Shown here piece after piece: positions 24,022 through 35,691 of a DNA stretch of 64,000 nucleotides. The notes beneath the pieces are model-generated. The model was given only the letters and a program-made list of their open reading frames with translations. It was not told the origin of the DNA and did no database searches. The position numbers were made by a program, and so were the translations under genes. The stretch comes from Croceicoccus pelagius (GTDB lineage Bacteria; Pseudomonadota; Alphaproteobacteria; Sphingomonadales; Sphingomonadaceae): contig NZ_LYWY01000032.1 of assembly GCF_001661915.1 (NCBI RefSeq), positions 1 to 64,000 on the forward strand, given 5' to 3'. The first letter of the stretch is position 1. The number at the start of each line of letters is the position of its first letter.

Positions 24022-24808
24022 AGCCGCTCGCCGCCTCGACCGTATCGACACTGCCCCGCGCTTCACCGCCGAGGATGCCGCCGCGCTCAACGCGCGTTTC
24101 GCGGACGCTTCGGCGCAGGAGATCCTGCACGCGGTTCTCGTCGAAGGCGTGGTGGGCCGCACGGCGGTGGTCTCCAGCTTCGGCGCGGAAAGCTCGGTCC
24201 TGCTCGACATCGTGTCGCGCGTGAAGGCCGATGCCCCCGTTTTGTTCCTGGAAACCGGCAAGCACTTTCCCGAAACGCTGGAATATCGCGACCTGCTGGT
24301 CAGGACTTTCGGCCTGACCAACATCATCAACCTGACGCCCGATGCCGAGGTGCTGGCCGCCAGGGACGAAAGTGGTCTTCGCTGGTCCTACGATCCCGAC
24401 GGCTGCTGCGAGATCCGCAAGGTGATCCCTCTGGCCAAGGAACTGGCGCACTACGACGCGTCGATCACGGGCCGCAAGGCGTTCCAGTCGGCCACCCGCG
24501 CCGACTTGCCGATTTTCGAACTCGACACGTCCGACACGGCGGGCCGCCTGAAAGTGAACCCGCTGATCGGTTGGAGCCGCGACGACCTCGACGCCTACAT
24601 GGACGAACACGACCTGCCCCGCCATCCGCTGGTGTCGCAGGGCTATCCGTCGATCGGCTGCATGCCCTGCACCAGCAAGGTGGCCGAAGGCGAAGACCCC
24701 CGCTCAGGCCGCTGGCGCGGTTGGGACAAGACCGAATGCGGCATCCACCAGGTGCCGGGCCTGACCAAGGACGGCGATTTGCCGCCGGACTTCGATCCTG
24801 TTTTCTGA
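24014..24808 (+). CDS. cysH: Adenylylsulfate (APS) reductase, CysH family
   Basis: A 264-residue reductase that forms sulfite from activated sulfate with thioredoxin. Two Cys pairs are present: Cys131-Cys132 (DGCCEIRK) and Cys216-x-x-Cys219 (GCMPCTSK). Together they ligate a [4Fe-4S] cluster and mark the APS-using bacterial type rather than the cluster-free PAPS reductase. The catalytic C-terminal segment ECGIH (near 251-255) is also there. PP-loop-type motif SSFGAESSVLLDIV near residue 56. Last gene of the sulfite operon. Confidence 0.94.
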   Translation: MPEAARRLDRIDTAPRFTAEDAAALNARFADASAQEILHAVLVEGVVGRTAVVSSFGAESSVLLDIVSRVKADAPVLFLETGKHFPETLEYRDLLVRTFGLTNIINLTPDAEVLAARDESGLRWSYDPDGCCEIRKVIPLAKELAHYDASITGRKAFQSATRADLPIFELDTSDTAGRLKVNPLIGWSRDDLDAYMDEHDLPRHPLVSQGYPSIGCMPCTSKVAEGEDPRSGRWRGWDKTECGIHQVPGLTKDGDLPPDFDPVF

Positions 24809-24861
24809 AGGCTGGGTTTCGGGCGATTTGCGTTTCGATAAACGGTTGCTAGAAATGACCC

Positions 24862-25368
24862 ATGCTGATTGCTGGCACTACAGGCTCTGCCGCGAATGGT
24901 CTGCTTTCGCGTAAGCTATCATGCTGGCTTAGTAGCACGCTCATCATCTTGGCGAACTTGGCGGCCAACTTAAGCTACGTCCTTCGGCTTCGGGCGTGCC
25001 AGTCTTCGGTCGATTGGTGCGCCTTCATCTTGCTCGACCCGTTATTTGTTTTTCTGTTCCTACTGTTCTGCGTTTTCGTTTGGCATGGAGCAGACGCCGC
25101 CTCCGGCGAACCGAGTTCGAAAGCCCTCAAAACCGCAACCTCGTATCCCCTTTTCGCAGTATCCCTAACAGCTTTCATCGCTTCAATGTGGCTCGACCAA
25201 CTCACGACGACAACGCGACCTGATGGTCAATACGAAACGCCGTCTGTTACGACGGCGTTCGCGATCGCCGCCCTAACTTTTCTCATGGTGATAGTTCTGG
25301 GAAAACTGCTTTCGTTGGTCGCGATAATCGCCAAGAACCAATTTCGCAGACGCTCCCAAGTTGATTAA
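24862..25368 (+). CDS. Unknown four-helix membrane protein of lower GC
   Basis: A 168-residue protein with about four hydrophobic helices (LSSTLIILANLAANLSYVL, FILLDPLFVFLFLLFCVFVW, LFAVSLTAFIASMWL, AFAIAALTFLMVIVLGKLL). No family recognised. The start at 24862 has only a weak upstream AGAAA. Base composition is visibly more AT-rich than the flanking genes, and the downstream gap holds a tRNA-like T-arm, so acquisition by transfer is possible. Real coding is likely but not certain. Confidence 0.5.
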   Translation: MLIAGTTGSAANGLLSRKLSCWLSSTLIILANLAANLSYVLRLRACQSSVDWCAFILLDPLFVFLFLLFCVFVWHGADAASGEPSSKALKTATSYPLFAVSLTAFIASMWLDQLTTTTRPDGQYETPSVTTAFAIAALTFLMVIVLGKLLSLVAIIAKNQFRRRSQVD

Positions 25369-25547
25369 ACTTCGGAAGCTGCGTCGACGCAGACATCACT
25401 TGAGCGGAGGGACTCACGGGCGGGAGTCGAACCCGCCAAGACGAAGCATTGCTGTTTCGCCCACGCCGACCGTGTCAGAGCCAAACTCGGTCTAATTGCT
25501 CGTCGTTAAGACCACAACCGCCTCGTAACCCGCCAGCGCGCGCTAAC

Positions 25548-26456
25548 CTAAAGCCAGCCCTCGCCCCGATACCACTGGGCCGTCTGCTTCAACCCTTCCC
25601 CCGTCTCAATCCGCGGTTGCCACAGGTCGGCAGGCGGGCGGTGTGCGGGGTCGGCGGTCCAGTCGGGGTGGACCATGTAGCTGGCGCGGTCGGGGGTCAG
25701 TTTCGCCTTTGTCCCGCGCACCATGCGGTCGATCCGCGCCGCGCCCTTCACCAGCATGGCAGGCATCGATAGCGGCGTGACCTTGCGGCCAACTGCTTCG
25801 CCGATGGCCTTCGCCATCTCGACATGGCGCCAGCCGCCTTCGCGTCCGTCGTCGGGGTCATAGACCTTGCCCGCGTGCGCCCCGCCATCGGTGGCCAGCG
25901 CCAGCAGCAACGCGGCAAGATCGGCGGCGTGGATCATCGAGGCGCGGCCTTCGGGCGGCAGGGGCACGACGCCCAGCTTCGCCGCCTTGAACAGCTCGAA
26001 CATCTCGGTATCGCGGGGCCCGTAGATCGCGGGCGGGCGCACGATGGTCCAGTTGAGAGTGCTCGCTTCCACAGCGACTTCGGCGCCGAACTTGGACTTG
26101 CCGTAGTCGGACAGGAAAGGCTCCCGCGCAGAGAGCGAGGAGACGTGGACGAAGCGCTGCGTGCCCGCAGCCCTGGCGGCATCCAGCATCGCTTTCGTGC
26201 CGGTGACGTTGCCCGCGACGAAACCCGCCTTGTCGGGTGCATTTACCACGCCCGCGACATGTACGACCGCATCGGCGTCGGTGCACAGCGTTTCCAGAGC
26301 ATCGGTCGCGGCCAGATCGCCGCGCACCCATGTCACGCCATCGCGCTCCGGCTGTTCGCGCCGCGTCAGGGCGCGGACTTCGTGGTCTTCGCTGATTGCG
26401 AGATCGAGCAGCGTCGAGCCGACAAAGCCCGTTGCGCCCGATATCGCGATCTTCAC
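25548..26456 (-). CDS. NAD-dependent epimerase/dehydratase (extended SDR)
   Basis: A 302-residue extended short-chain dehydrogenase. It opens with the Rossmann motif ISGATGFVGSTLLDLA, has VVHVAGVVNAPDK, the catalytic YGKSK (Tyr-x-x-x-Lys) and WTIVRPPAIYGPRD. GTG start at 26456 overlaps the proB stop (GTGA), so translation is coupled; the longer open frame to 26768 is proB read out of frame. Substrate unknown; similar proteins act on nucleotide sugars or as NDUFA9-like complex I factors. Confidence 0.88.
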   Translation of the reverse strand: MKIAISGATGFVGSTLLDLAISEDHEVRALTRREQPERDGVTWVRGDLAATDALETLCTDADAVVHVAGVVNAPDKAGFVAGNVTGTKAMLDAARAAGTQRFVHVSSLSAREPFLSDYGKSKFGAEVAVEASTLNWTIVRPPAIYGPRDTEMFELFKAAKLGVVPLPPEGRASMIHAADLAALLLALATDGGAHAGKVYDPDDGREGGWRHVEMAKAIGEAVGRKVTPLSMPAMLVKGAARIDRMVRGTKAKLTPDRASYMVHPDWTADPAHRPPADLWQPRIETGEGLKQTAQWYRGEGWL

Positions 26457-27619
26457 TTGCGAATGCTCACGATCACCATCTGGTCGCGGTGGATGACGGC
26501 GCTTCGCGGGGCATAGCCCAGCAGGCGTTCCTGGTCGTCCGAATGGCGGCCCATGATGGCAAAGACTTCCGATGCGTCGTATTCGGCAAGACCCTTGGCG
26601 ATCTGTTCGCCGTCCGGCCCGCGCACTTCTACCACGTCCCCGCGCGAAAAATTGCCGGTGACGTCGGTAATGCCCTTGGCCAGCAGGCTGTTGCCATCGT
26701 GCATGGCCTTGGCCGCGCCGCTGTCGACCACCAGCGTCCCGCGCATCCGGATACGCCCGCCCAGCCACGCCTTGCGCCCGCTGTCGCGGCGGCGCGGCAG
26801 GAACAGCGTACCGATCCCGCCCTGCAATGCGCGGGCAAGCGGCGCGGTGTACTGGCCGTTCACGATGGCAAGCGCGATGCCCGCACGTTCGGCGATCTCT
26901 GCTGCCTGAAGCTTGGACGTCATGCCGCCCGAACCGAGGCCCGAGCCCGATCCGCCGTCGGCCATGTCGTGGATCTGCTTGGTCACGCCGTGGACCATCG
27001 GGATCATCTGCGCGCCCGGATCCTTCGGGTTGCGGTCGTAAAGCCCGTCGATGTCTGACAGCAGCACGACCGCATCGGCCTTGCCCGCCTGCGCCACGCG
27101 GGCGGCCAGACGGTCGTTATCGCCAAAGCGGATTTCGTGAGTGGCGACCGAATCGTTCTCGTTCACCACCGGCACGACCCCGCGATCGACCAGCCGCTTC
27201 AGCGTGGCCGAAGCGTTGAGATAGCGGCGACGACCTTCGAGGTCTTCGAGCGTCACCAGAAGCTGACCCGTCGTGAGACCATGCCCGCCCAGCAGGTCCG
27301 CCCAAAGCGCGCTAAGCTCGATCTGCCCAACAGAGGCCGCGGCCTGCGCGTCGGCAAGGTTGGCGCGGCCGCCCTTTTCAAGCTTCAGCCGCGACGCGCC
27401 CAGCGCGATCGCGCCCGACGACACCACGATGACTTCCTGCCCCCTGATCGTGGCCGCGGAAATTTCGCCCGCCAGCGAGGCCAGCCATTCGCGCCGCGGC
27501 TGTCCGTCGGGGCCGACGAGCAGCGCAGAGCCGACCTTGATCACGATCCGCTTGCAAGTGCGCGGCAACGTGAGGTCGTGGAGAGTGGTAATCTTTTCGG
27601 TGGGTTCGCTTTTTTCCAT
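26453..27619 (-). CDS. proB: Glutamate 5-kinase
   Basis: A 388-residue enzyme that phosphorylates glutamate in the first step of proline synthesis. The N-terminal amino-acid-kinase domain shows RIVIKVGSALLVG, VIVVSSGAIALG, VVPVVNENDSVAT and the GGMTSKLQAAEIA segment. A C-terminal PUA domain follows (GTLVVDSGAAKAM, GNFSRGDVVEVRGPDG). Full length. It lies between obgE (56 bases upstream) and an SDR gene that overlaps its stop. The same order obgE-proB is common in alphaproteobacteria. Confidence 0.96.
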   Translation of the reverse strand: MEKSEPTEKITTLHDLTLPRTCKRIVIKVGSALLVGPDGQPRREWLASLAGEISAATIRGQEVIVVSSGAIALGASRLKLEKGGRANLADAQAAASVGQIELSALWADLLGGHGLTTGQLLVTLEDLEGRRRYLNASATLKRLVDRGVVPVVNENDSVATHEIRFGDNDRLAARVAQAGKADAVVLLSDIDGLYDRNPKDPGAQMIPMVHGVTKQIHDMADGGSGSGLGSGGMTSKLQAAEIAERAGIALAIVNGQYTAPLARALQGGIGTLFLPRRRDSGRKAWLGGRIRMRGTLVVDSGAAKAMHDGNSLLAKGITDVTGNFSRGDVVEVRGPDGEQIAKGLAEYDASEVFAIMGRHSDDQERLLGYAPRSAVIHRDQMVIVSIRK

Positions 27620-27674
27620 CGTGCCTGTCGTGTCTACCTACCGGTCATGTCAGCCTGTCGTCGGGGTCCGCGCC

Positions 27675-30301
<2,627 letters not shown>

Positions 30302-30432
30302 TGCATCAAACCTAGCGATGACAGGGCCAAGGTTAAACCCCCCAACAAGAGCCGCGGCTTGGCAAGCGGGGTTGACCCGGCGGCGCTCCATCGCGACGTT
30401 CGAAGTCGCAGACGCCACCAACCGGAGAGACG

Positions 30433-31932
30433 ATGACCGCAAGCGGCCCCTATATTCTCGCCATCGATCAGGGCACGACTTCTACGCGAAGCATACTGTT
30501 CGATGCCCGGCTCGACAGGGTCAGCGTCTCGCAACAGGAATTCGCGCAGCACTATCCCAAGCCAGGCTGGGTCGAACATGACGCAAATGAAATCTGGACG
30601 AAGACGCTGGAAACCGCGCGCGGTGCGCTGTGCGGTGCGAACGTTCCGGCATCGGACGTAGCTGCCATAGGCATCACCAACCAGCGCGAGACCGTAGTCG
30701 TCTGGGACCGCGCCACCGGCGAGCCGATCCACAAGGCGATCGTCTGGCAGGATCGCCGCACTGCCGCGACGTGCGAACAGCTTTACGAGGCGGGTCACGA
30801 GGACACCGTGCGGCAGACGACGGGCCTGCTGCTCGATCCCTATTTCTCGGCCACGAAGATCGCGTGGGTCCTCGACGAAGTGCCCGGCGCGCGCGAACGG
30901 GCCGAACGCGGCGAACTGGCGTTCGGCACCATCGACTGTTTCCTGCTCTGGCGGCTGACCGGCGGGCGCGTCCATGCGACCGACGCCACCAATGCCAGCC
31001 GCACGCTTCTGCTCGACATCGAGAAGGGTGAGTGGAGCGACGAGCTTTGCGAGCTCTTGCGTGTCCCCCCCGCCATGCTGCCACGCATCGGCGACAGCGC
31101 GGAAATCTATGGCGAGACCGACCCGGACCTGCTGGGCCATGCCATCCCGGTCGCGGGCATGGCGGGCGACCAGCAGGCCGCACTGTTCGGGCAGGCCTGT
31201 TTCCATCCCGGCATGGTGAAATCGACTTACGGCACCGGCTGCTTTGCCGTTGCCAATACCGGCGACACGCCGCTGCGTTCGGACAACCGCTTGCTCACCA
31301 CCGTCGGCTACCGGCTGGACGGCAAGACGACTTATGCGCTGGAAGGGTCGATCTTCGTCGCGGGCGCTGCGGTGAAGTGGCTGCGCGACAGTCTTGATCT
31401 GGTTGAGAACTCGGCTGAAACGTCAGAGCTTGCCGCCACGCTGGACGACAATGGCGGGGTTTACATGGTGCCCGCCTTCACCGGCCTTGGCGCGCCGCAC
31501 TGGGACCCGCATGCGCGCGGCGCCCTGCTGGGCATGACGCTGGGCACCACGCGCGCGCATATCGCCCGCGCCACGCTGGAGGCCGTTGCCTACCAGACGA
31601 TGGACCTGCTTGACGCGATGAATGCCGACGGCGCGCCGCCGCCCGACGCCATGCGCGTCGATGGCGGGATGGCTGCGAACGACTGGTTCTGCGCGTTCCT
31701 TGCCGACATGCTGGCCACCCGCGTGGACCGTCCGCAGGAACTGGAGACGACCGCGCGCGGCGCGGCGGCGCTGGCGGGACTGGGCGTAGGGATGTTCAAA
31801 AACCTGGAAGCTATCGAAGCGCTGTCGAACTTCGACCGCAGTTTCGAGCCCGACCTCGACGAAGCCTCACGCGTCGAACTGGCCAAAGGCTGGCACGAAG
31901 CCCTGTCAAGAGTGAAAGCCGGACGCGCCTGA
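30433..31932 (+). CDS. glpK: Glycerol kinase
   Basis: A 499-residue FGGY kinase that phosphorylates glycerol. Recognisable segments are [50 protein letters not shown], and [12 protein letters not shown]. The C-terminal domain ([19 protein letters not shown]) is intact. Start ATG 30433 follows GGAGAGACG. With the divergent glpD it makes a complete route from glycerol to dihydroxyacetone phosphate. No facilitator (glpF) is encoded in the window. Confidence 0.97.
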   Translation: MTASGPYILAIDQGTTSTRSILFDARLDRVSVSQQEFAQHYPKPGWVEHDANEIWTKTLETARGALCGANVPASDVAAIGITNQRETVVVWDRATGEPIHKAIVWQDRRTAATCEQLYEAGHEDTVRQTTGLLLDPYFSATKIAWVLDEVPGARERAERGELAFGTIDCFLLWRLTGGRVHATDATNASRTLLLDIEKGEWSDELCELLRVPPAMLPRIGDSAEIYGETDPDLLGHAIPVAGMAGDQQAALFGQACFHPGMVKSTYGTGCFAVANTGDTPLRSDNRLLTTVGYRLDGKTTYALEGSIFVAGAAVKWLRDSLDLVENSAETSELAATLDDNGGVYMVPAFTGLGAPHWDPHARGALLGMTLGTTRAHIARATLEAVAYQTMDLLDAMNADGAPPPDAMRVDGGMAANDWFCAFLADMLATRVDRPQELETTARGAAALAGLGVGMFKNLEAIEALSNFDRSFEPDLDEASRVELAKGWHEALSRVKAGRA

Positions 31933-31944
31933 CGCCCGGCTTTC
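31914..31944. terminator. Bidirectional terminator-like hairpin between glpK and the PAS gene
   Basis: GAAAGCCGG and CCGGCTTTC make a perfect nine-pair stem with a 13-base loop across the glpK stop and the 19-base gap to the convergent gene. The A-rich and T-rich ends of the stem would give short U tracts in either direction. Confidence 0.5.
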
Positions 31945-31951
31945 GCGAAAG

Positions 31952-32848
31952 TCAGTCTGCGCCTTCTTCGCGCATGCCCTGCGATGTCAGCATAACGACC
32001 GCGCCCTCCGCGCCGTAAGCTCCGTGTAGCTGCACGATGGAAAGTTTGGCTGTAGCCACTTTGCCGCTGTTGTTCAGGAACCCGACTTCAAGCCGCTGCG
32101 GCGGCCCTCCTCGCAGAACGCCTTCCAGCGTGTCGCGGAAAACCACGCGATCTTCCCTTGCGACGAGATCGACGATGGCGACGCCCATCAGGCGTTCTTC
32201 GTCCAGTTCGACCATGCGGGCGAAAGGATCGTCTATGCGCTCGATCGTGCCGCGGATCGAAAGCCGGACATAGCCCACGTCGCCATGCACGCTCATCGCC
32301 TCGAGAATCGAGGTCTTGACGTCGGCAAGGCGGTGGCGCTGCACATCTTCGGTAATGTCTCGAAACATCAGAACGTTCTGATTGCCGAGCGGGAAGGACT
32401 GGAAACGCAGCCACGCACCTTCCTTGAATGGCGAGGGAATGTCGGCGGCACTGGGTTCACCGCCGACGACGGTACGGCGCGCATGGACCTCCATCAACGA
32501 TCCGGCAACGGACGGCAGCGCCTCTTCCAGAAGGCTTCCGGCGAACTCGGCAGAGTTCTTGCGACAGATCGCGCCCGCCACGCGGTTCGCATACTGGATG
32601 CGCAAATCGGAATCGCAGATGACGAGCGCTTCGTCGATCCATTCGGCCAGGCTGACGAGTTCGTTACCGCTGCCCTTGTCGGCCCCGCTGGCGTTTCCGG
32701 ACGCAAGTTCGCGGTATTGGTCAATATCCAATAGTACGTGGGTTTCCTTGCCGTGGTTCGTGATGAAAACCGCACTGTCGGACGCGACATCCCGCCAGTG
32801 CGAAAATGCCCGGACGACTTCGGCTGCAGTAGCGGTGACCTCGCTCAT
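31952..32848 (-). CDS. Phd/YefM-like N-terminus fused to two PAS domains
   Basis: A 298-residue protein with an unusual make-up. Residues 1-50 (VVRAFSHWRDVASDSAVFIT, then HVLLDIDQYRELAS) read like the Phd/YefM antitoxin fold. They are followed by two PAS-type regions: about 68-175 (EWIDEALVICDSDLRIQYAN, VLMFRDITEDVQRHR) and about 185-290 (FARMVELDEERLMGVAIVDL). There is no kinase, cyclase or other output domain, and no toxin gene beside it. It may be a DNA-binding sensor in which the Phd-like part binds DNA. It is divergent from the adhesin gene, whose promoter it could control. Confidence 0.65.
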   Translation of the reverse strand: MSEVTATAAEVVRAFSHWRDVASDSAVFITNHGKETHVLLDIDQYRELASGNASGADKGSGNELVSLAEWIDEALVICDSDLRIQYANRVAGAICRKNSAEFAGSLLEEALPSVAGSLMEVHARRTVVGGEPSAADIPSPFKEGAWLRFQSFPLGNQNVLMFRDITEDVQRHRLADVKTSILEAMSVHGDVGYVRLSIRGTIERIDDPFARMVELDEERLMGVAIVDLVAREDRVVFRDTLEGVLRGGPPQRLEVGFLNNSGKVATAKLSIVQLHGAYGAEGAVVMLTSQGMREEGAD

Positions 32849-33153
32849 CCTTCGTCTCCTCGATCAGGAAAGCTCATGCTCTCCGGTATGTTCCCTCCGC
32901 ACACATATTCCCTAGTTACTAACCATACATTGGTATTGCACAAAAAAACCATAATTTTCTGCACCTAATCGTGTGCTAGGCATCAAACCAAGTCCCGCGT
33001 CGGCAGATTAAATGACAATTCCTGTCAGTCGGATACTTCTGATAACGCTTCCAAAGGGTGCCGGACCGCCTCGTATGTATTTTGCAGAGTTTTAGGTAAC
33101 CTAAGAGTTAACTTTATCTTTTTGACGAATGGCGAACCTCTCCCCGTCCCGGA
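32849..33153. promoter_or_regulatory. AT-rich intergenic region upstream of the adhesin
   Basis: These 305 bases are much more AT-rich than the surroundings and contain no convincing gene. They separate the divergent PAS gene and adhesin gene. Visible elements are TTGCAC/CTGCAC flanking an A-rich stretch near 32936-32964 and GTTAACTTTATCTTTTTGAC at 33106-33125 close to the adhesin. Promoters in both directions are expected here but I cannot place them with confidence. Confidence 0.4.
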
Positions 33154-35691
33154 ATGGGTTTAATCAGGGGAGATTTTCCATGTATCTCAAAAAAAACAAC
33201 TGCTCGCGTCGCCATGATGGCCACGGTGGGAATCAGTGCACTTGCCATGTCCAGCAACGCCCAGGCGCAGTCCGTTACGCCTGTGGTCGACGTCTGCACC
33301 GGCCTCAGTCTCGATCCTTCGCTCGTCACCGATATCGTTGGCGAGACCGTCCAGCCGGTCGAGGACATCGAAACGGTATTGAACGGCCTTGTTCTCAGCC
33401 CGCTGTTGAGCGCGCTTGGGCTGCCGGTCCTCAACAGCGACCTTTCCACCACGCTCGACAATATCGCCAACGGCAACCAGCTTGCGCTGACGGTGCTCGA
33501 CACCGACGGCAACATCGTCACTTCGTCCGATGCCTGTAATGTCACTGCGGACGGTTACACGCTGAACCAGGAAGCTGGCATCGCCATCGGCGGCAACTCG
33601 ATCACCGGCCTTGGCGCGAACGGCCTCGACGCATCGGCTGGCGAACTGGACGCGATCGCATTCGGCAACAGCGCATCGACCTCGGTCGGCGCAACGGGTG
33701 CCATCGCGATCGGTGCCGACAGCTCGGTCACGCAGGCCGACGGCGTTGCGCTCGGCAACGGCGCCAGCGTCACTTTCGCCAATTCGGTCGCCATCGGCGC
33801 CGGCTCGGTTACGTCGCGCGGCGCGGTGTCGGGCTACAGCTCGCCCGGCCTTGCCGGCACATTCGATTCCGCCGGAGAAGTCTCTGTCGGCGCGCCCGGT
33901 GCGGAACGCCAGATCACCAACCTTGCTCCCGGTACGGAAGCAACCGATGCCGCCACAGTCGGCCAGGTCCAGGGCGCGCTCGACGCGGTCGCCGCGCTGG
34001 ATGACGTCGCAGTCCAGTATGACGACGGCACTTACGCCACCGTCACGCTGAAGGGCGCAAGCGGCACGACCGTGACCAACGTCGCCGACGGCGCGCTGAA
34101 CGACACCTCGACCGATGCGGTCAACGGTTCGCAGCTCTTCGCGACGAACCAGAACGTGCAAGTCAACGCCGACGCGATCACCGCGCTCGATGGCCGCGTG
34201 ACCACCAACGAGACCGACATCGCCAACCTCGACGGACGCGTCACCGTGAACGAGGGCGACATCGCCGCGCTCGATGGCCGGGTTACGACGAACGAGACCG
34301 ATATCGCCAATCTCGATGGTCGTGTGACAGTGAACGAAGGCGATATCGCCGCTCTCGACGGCCGTGTAACCACCAACGAGACGAACATCACCAACCTCGA
34401 CGGCCGCGTTACGACAAACGAAACAGATATCGCGAACCTCGACGGTCGCGTTACCGTCAACGAAGGCGACATCGCCGCGCTGGATGGTCGCGTGACTACC
34501 AACGAGACGGATATTGCCAACCTCGACGGTCGCGTAACGACGAATGAGACAAACATCTCGAACCTCGACGGGCGGGTCACCACCAACGAGACCGACATCG
34601 CCAACCTCGATGGTCGCGTCACCGTCAACGAGACCGACATCGCCAACATCGACGGGCGCGTCACGGTCAACGAAGGCGACATCGCCAGCCTCGACGGGCG
34701 CGTCACCGTCAACGAGGGCGATATTGCCAACATCGACAGCCGCGTAACGGTGAACGAAGGCGACATCGTCGCCATCGATGGACGGGTCACGAACAACGAG
34801 ACCGCGATCACCAACCTGCAGACGCAAGTGGCGAACGTACCGCTCGGCTATGTCGACGATGGCGACGGCACCACTCCCAGCAGTTCGCCGACGCAAACGG
34901 TTGCCATGATCGGCGCGGCGGCAGGTCCGGTCACGCTGACCAACGTGGCCGCAGGCTCGCTCTCGGCAACGTCGAGCGATGCAGTGAACGGCTCGCAACT
35001 CTACGCGACGAACCAGCAGGTCGACCAGAACATGACCAACATCGCGCAGAACACCGCCGACATCACCAACAATGCGAACGATATCGCCAACAATACCGCG
35101 AACATCGCGACCAATGCGACCAACATCGCCAACAACACGGCGAACATTTCGCAGAACACCAGCGATATCCAGCTGATCCAGAACAACCTTGCAGGCAGCA
35201 CGGTCGTCGCGGTCCAGTATTCGGACGCCGACAACCCGCGCTACAGCAACGGTGGCGTGATCTCTCAGGACGTGACCCTTGTCGGCCTTGATCCGAATGC
35301 CACGGTGGGCCTGCACAACGTCGCCGACGCGGTGTCCGACTTCGATGCGGTGAACCTGCGCCAGATGCAGGCGGGCATCGATGCCGCGCTCACCACGGCC
35401 AATGCCTATACCGACATGCGCTTTGCCGAAATCGCCTTCGATCTCGACGACGTGCGCCGCGCTTCCTACGCCGGCACGGCTGGCGCGCTGGCAGTGTCGG
35501 GTCTGCCGCAAGTGATCGAAAGCGATGGCCAGATGATGGCCGGCGCAATCGGCCACTACCGCGGGGAAACGGCCTTCGCCATCGGCTATTCGGCATCGTC
35601 GAACGACGGACGCGCCGTGTTCAAGTTCAACGGCACGGTCGACACGCATGGATACGCAGGTGTCAGCACCGGCGCGGGTTTCGCCTTCTGA
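33154..35691 (+). CDS. Trimeric autotransporter adhesin (YadA-like)
   Basis: The open frame encodes 845 residues. A signal peptide (MMATVGISALAMSSNAQAQS) is followed by a head region with YadA-type units (AIAIGADSSVTQADGVALGN), a neck-type segment (ATDAATVGQVQGALDAV), a stalk of fifteen 14-residue units and a second neck (SSDAVNGSQLYATNQQ). A C-terminal YadA anchor ends in Phe (VSTGAGFAF). It should form a trimeric outer-membrane surface adhesin. The best start by ribosome site is ATG 33180 (behind CAGGGGAGATTTTCC), but it is out of frame by one base because of an A8 run; with A7 it gives MYLKKTTARVAMMATVG, an ideal signal peptide. As given, translation must begin at ATG 33154, which lacks a clear ribosome site. 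Confidence 0.9.
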   Translation: MGLIRGDFPCISKKTTARVAMMATVGISALAMSSNAQAQSVTPVVDVCTGLSLDPSLVTDIVGETVQPVEDIETVLNGLVLSPLLSALGLPVLNSDLSTTLDNIANGNQLALTVLDTDGNIVTSSDACNVTADGYTLNQEAGIAIGGNSITGLGANGLDASAGELDAIAFGNSASTSVGATGAIAIGADSSVTQADGVALGNGASVTFANSVAIGAGSVTSRGAVSGYSSPGLAGTFDSAGEVSVGAPGAERQITNLAPGTEATDAATVGQVQGALDAVAALDDVAVQYDDGTYATVTLKGASGTTVTNVADGALNDTSTDAVNGSQLFATNQNVQVNADAITALDGRVTTNETDIANLDGRVTVNEGDIAALDGRVTTNETDIANLDGRVTVNEGDIAALDGRVTTNETNITNLDGRVTTNETDIANLDGRVTVNEGDIAALDGRVTTNETDIANLDGRVTTNETNISNLDGRVTTNETDIANLDGRVTVNETDIANIDGRVTVNEGDIASLDGRVTVNEGDIANIDSRVTVNEGDIVAIDGRVTNNETAITNLQTQVANVPLGYVDDGDGTTPSSSPTQTVAMIGAAAGPVTLTNVAAGSLSATSSDAVNGSQLYATNQQVDQNMTNIAQNTADITNNANDIANNTANIATNATNIANNTANISQNTSDIQLIQNNLAGSTVVAVQYSDADNPRYSNGGVISQDVTLVGLDPNATVGLHNVADAVSDFDAVNLRQMQAGIDAALTTANAYTDMRFAEIAFDLDDVRRASYAGTAGALAVSGLPQVIESDGQMMAGAIGHYRGETAFAIGYSASSNDGRAVFKFNGTVDTHGYAGVSTGAGFAF
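33189..33196 (+). repeat. A8 homopolymer tract just inside the adhesin start
   Basis: Eight consecutive A residues lie six bases after the well-placed ATG at 33180. Seven would join that start to the adhesin frame; eight sends it into a different frame that stays open for about 120 codons without adhesin features. It is a candidate slipped-strand phase-variation switch, or a homopolymer length error. Confidence 0.6.
34198..34827 (+). repeat. Fifteen tandem 42-bp coding repeats in the adhesin stalk
   Basis: The stalk is built of 14-residue units close to V-T-T-N-E-T-D-I-A-N-L-D-G-R alternating with V-T-V-N-E-G-D-I-A-A-L-D-G-R. I count fifteen units, the last degenerate. Nucleotide copies differ mainly at third positions, which shows age or selection against perfect identity. 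This is a right-handed trimeric coiled-coil pattern typical of such stalks, and copy number could vary by recombination. Confidence 0.85.

Noticed and set aside
25410-25490. Possible tRNA or tmRNA on the minus strand
   Set aside because: Only the T-arm is convincing. The sequence after it (CGTGAGTCCC) has no matching 5' acceptor strand and no CCA, and no anticodon stem of normal size can be drawn.
33094-33130. GTAACC followed by CGAA upstream of the adhesin, resembling a SigF promoter
   Set aside because: The spacer is 24 bases rather than 16, so it does not match the two good sites at 8207-8294.
34198-34827. Regular 42-bp repeats considered as a CRISPR-like array
   Set aside because: Repeats are contiguous without spacers, in frame, and encode the adhesin stalk.
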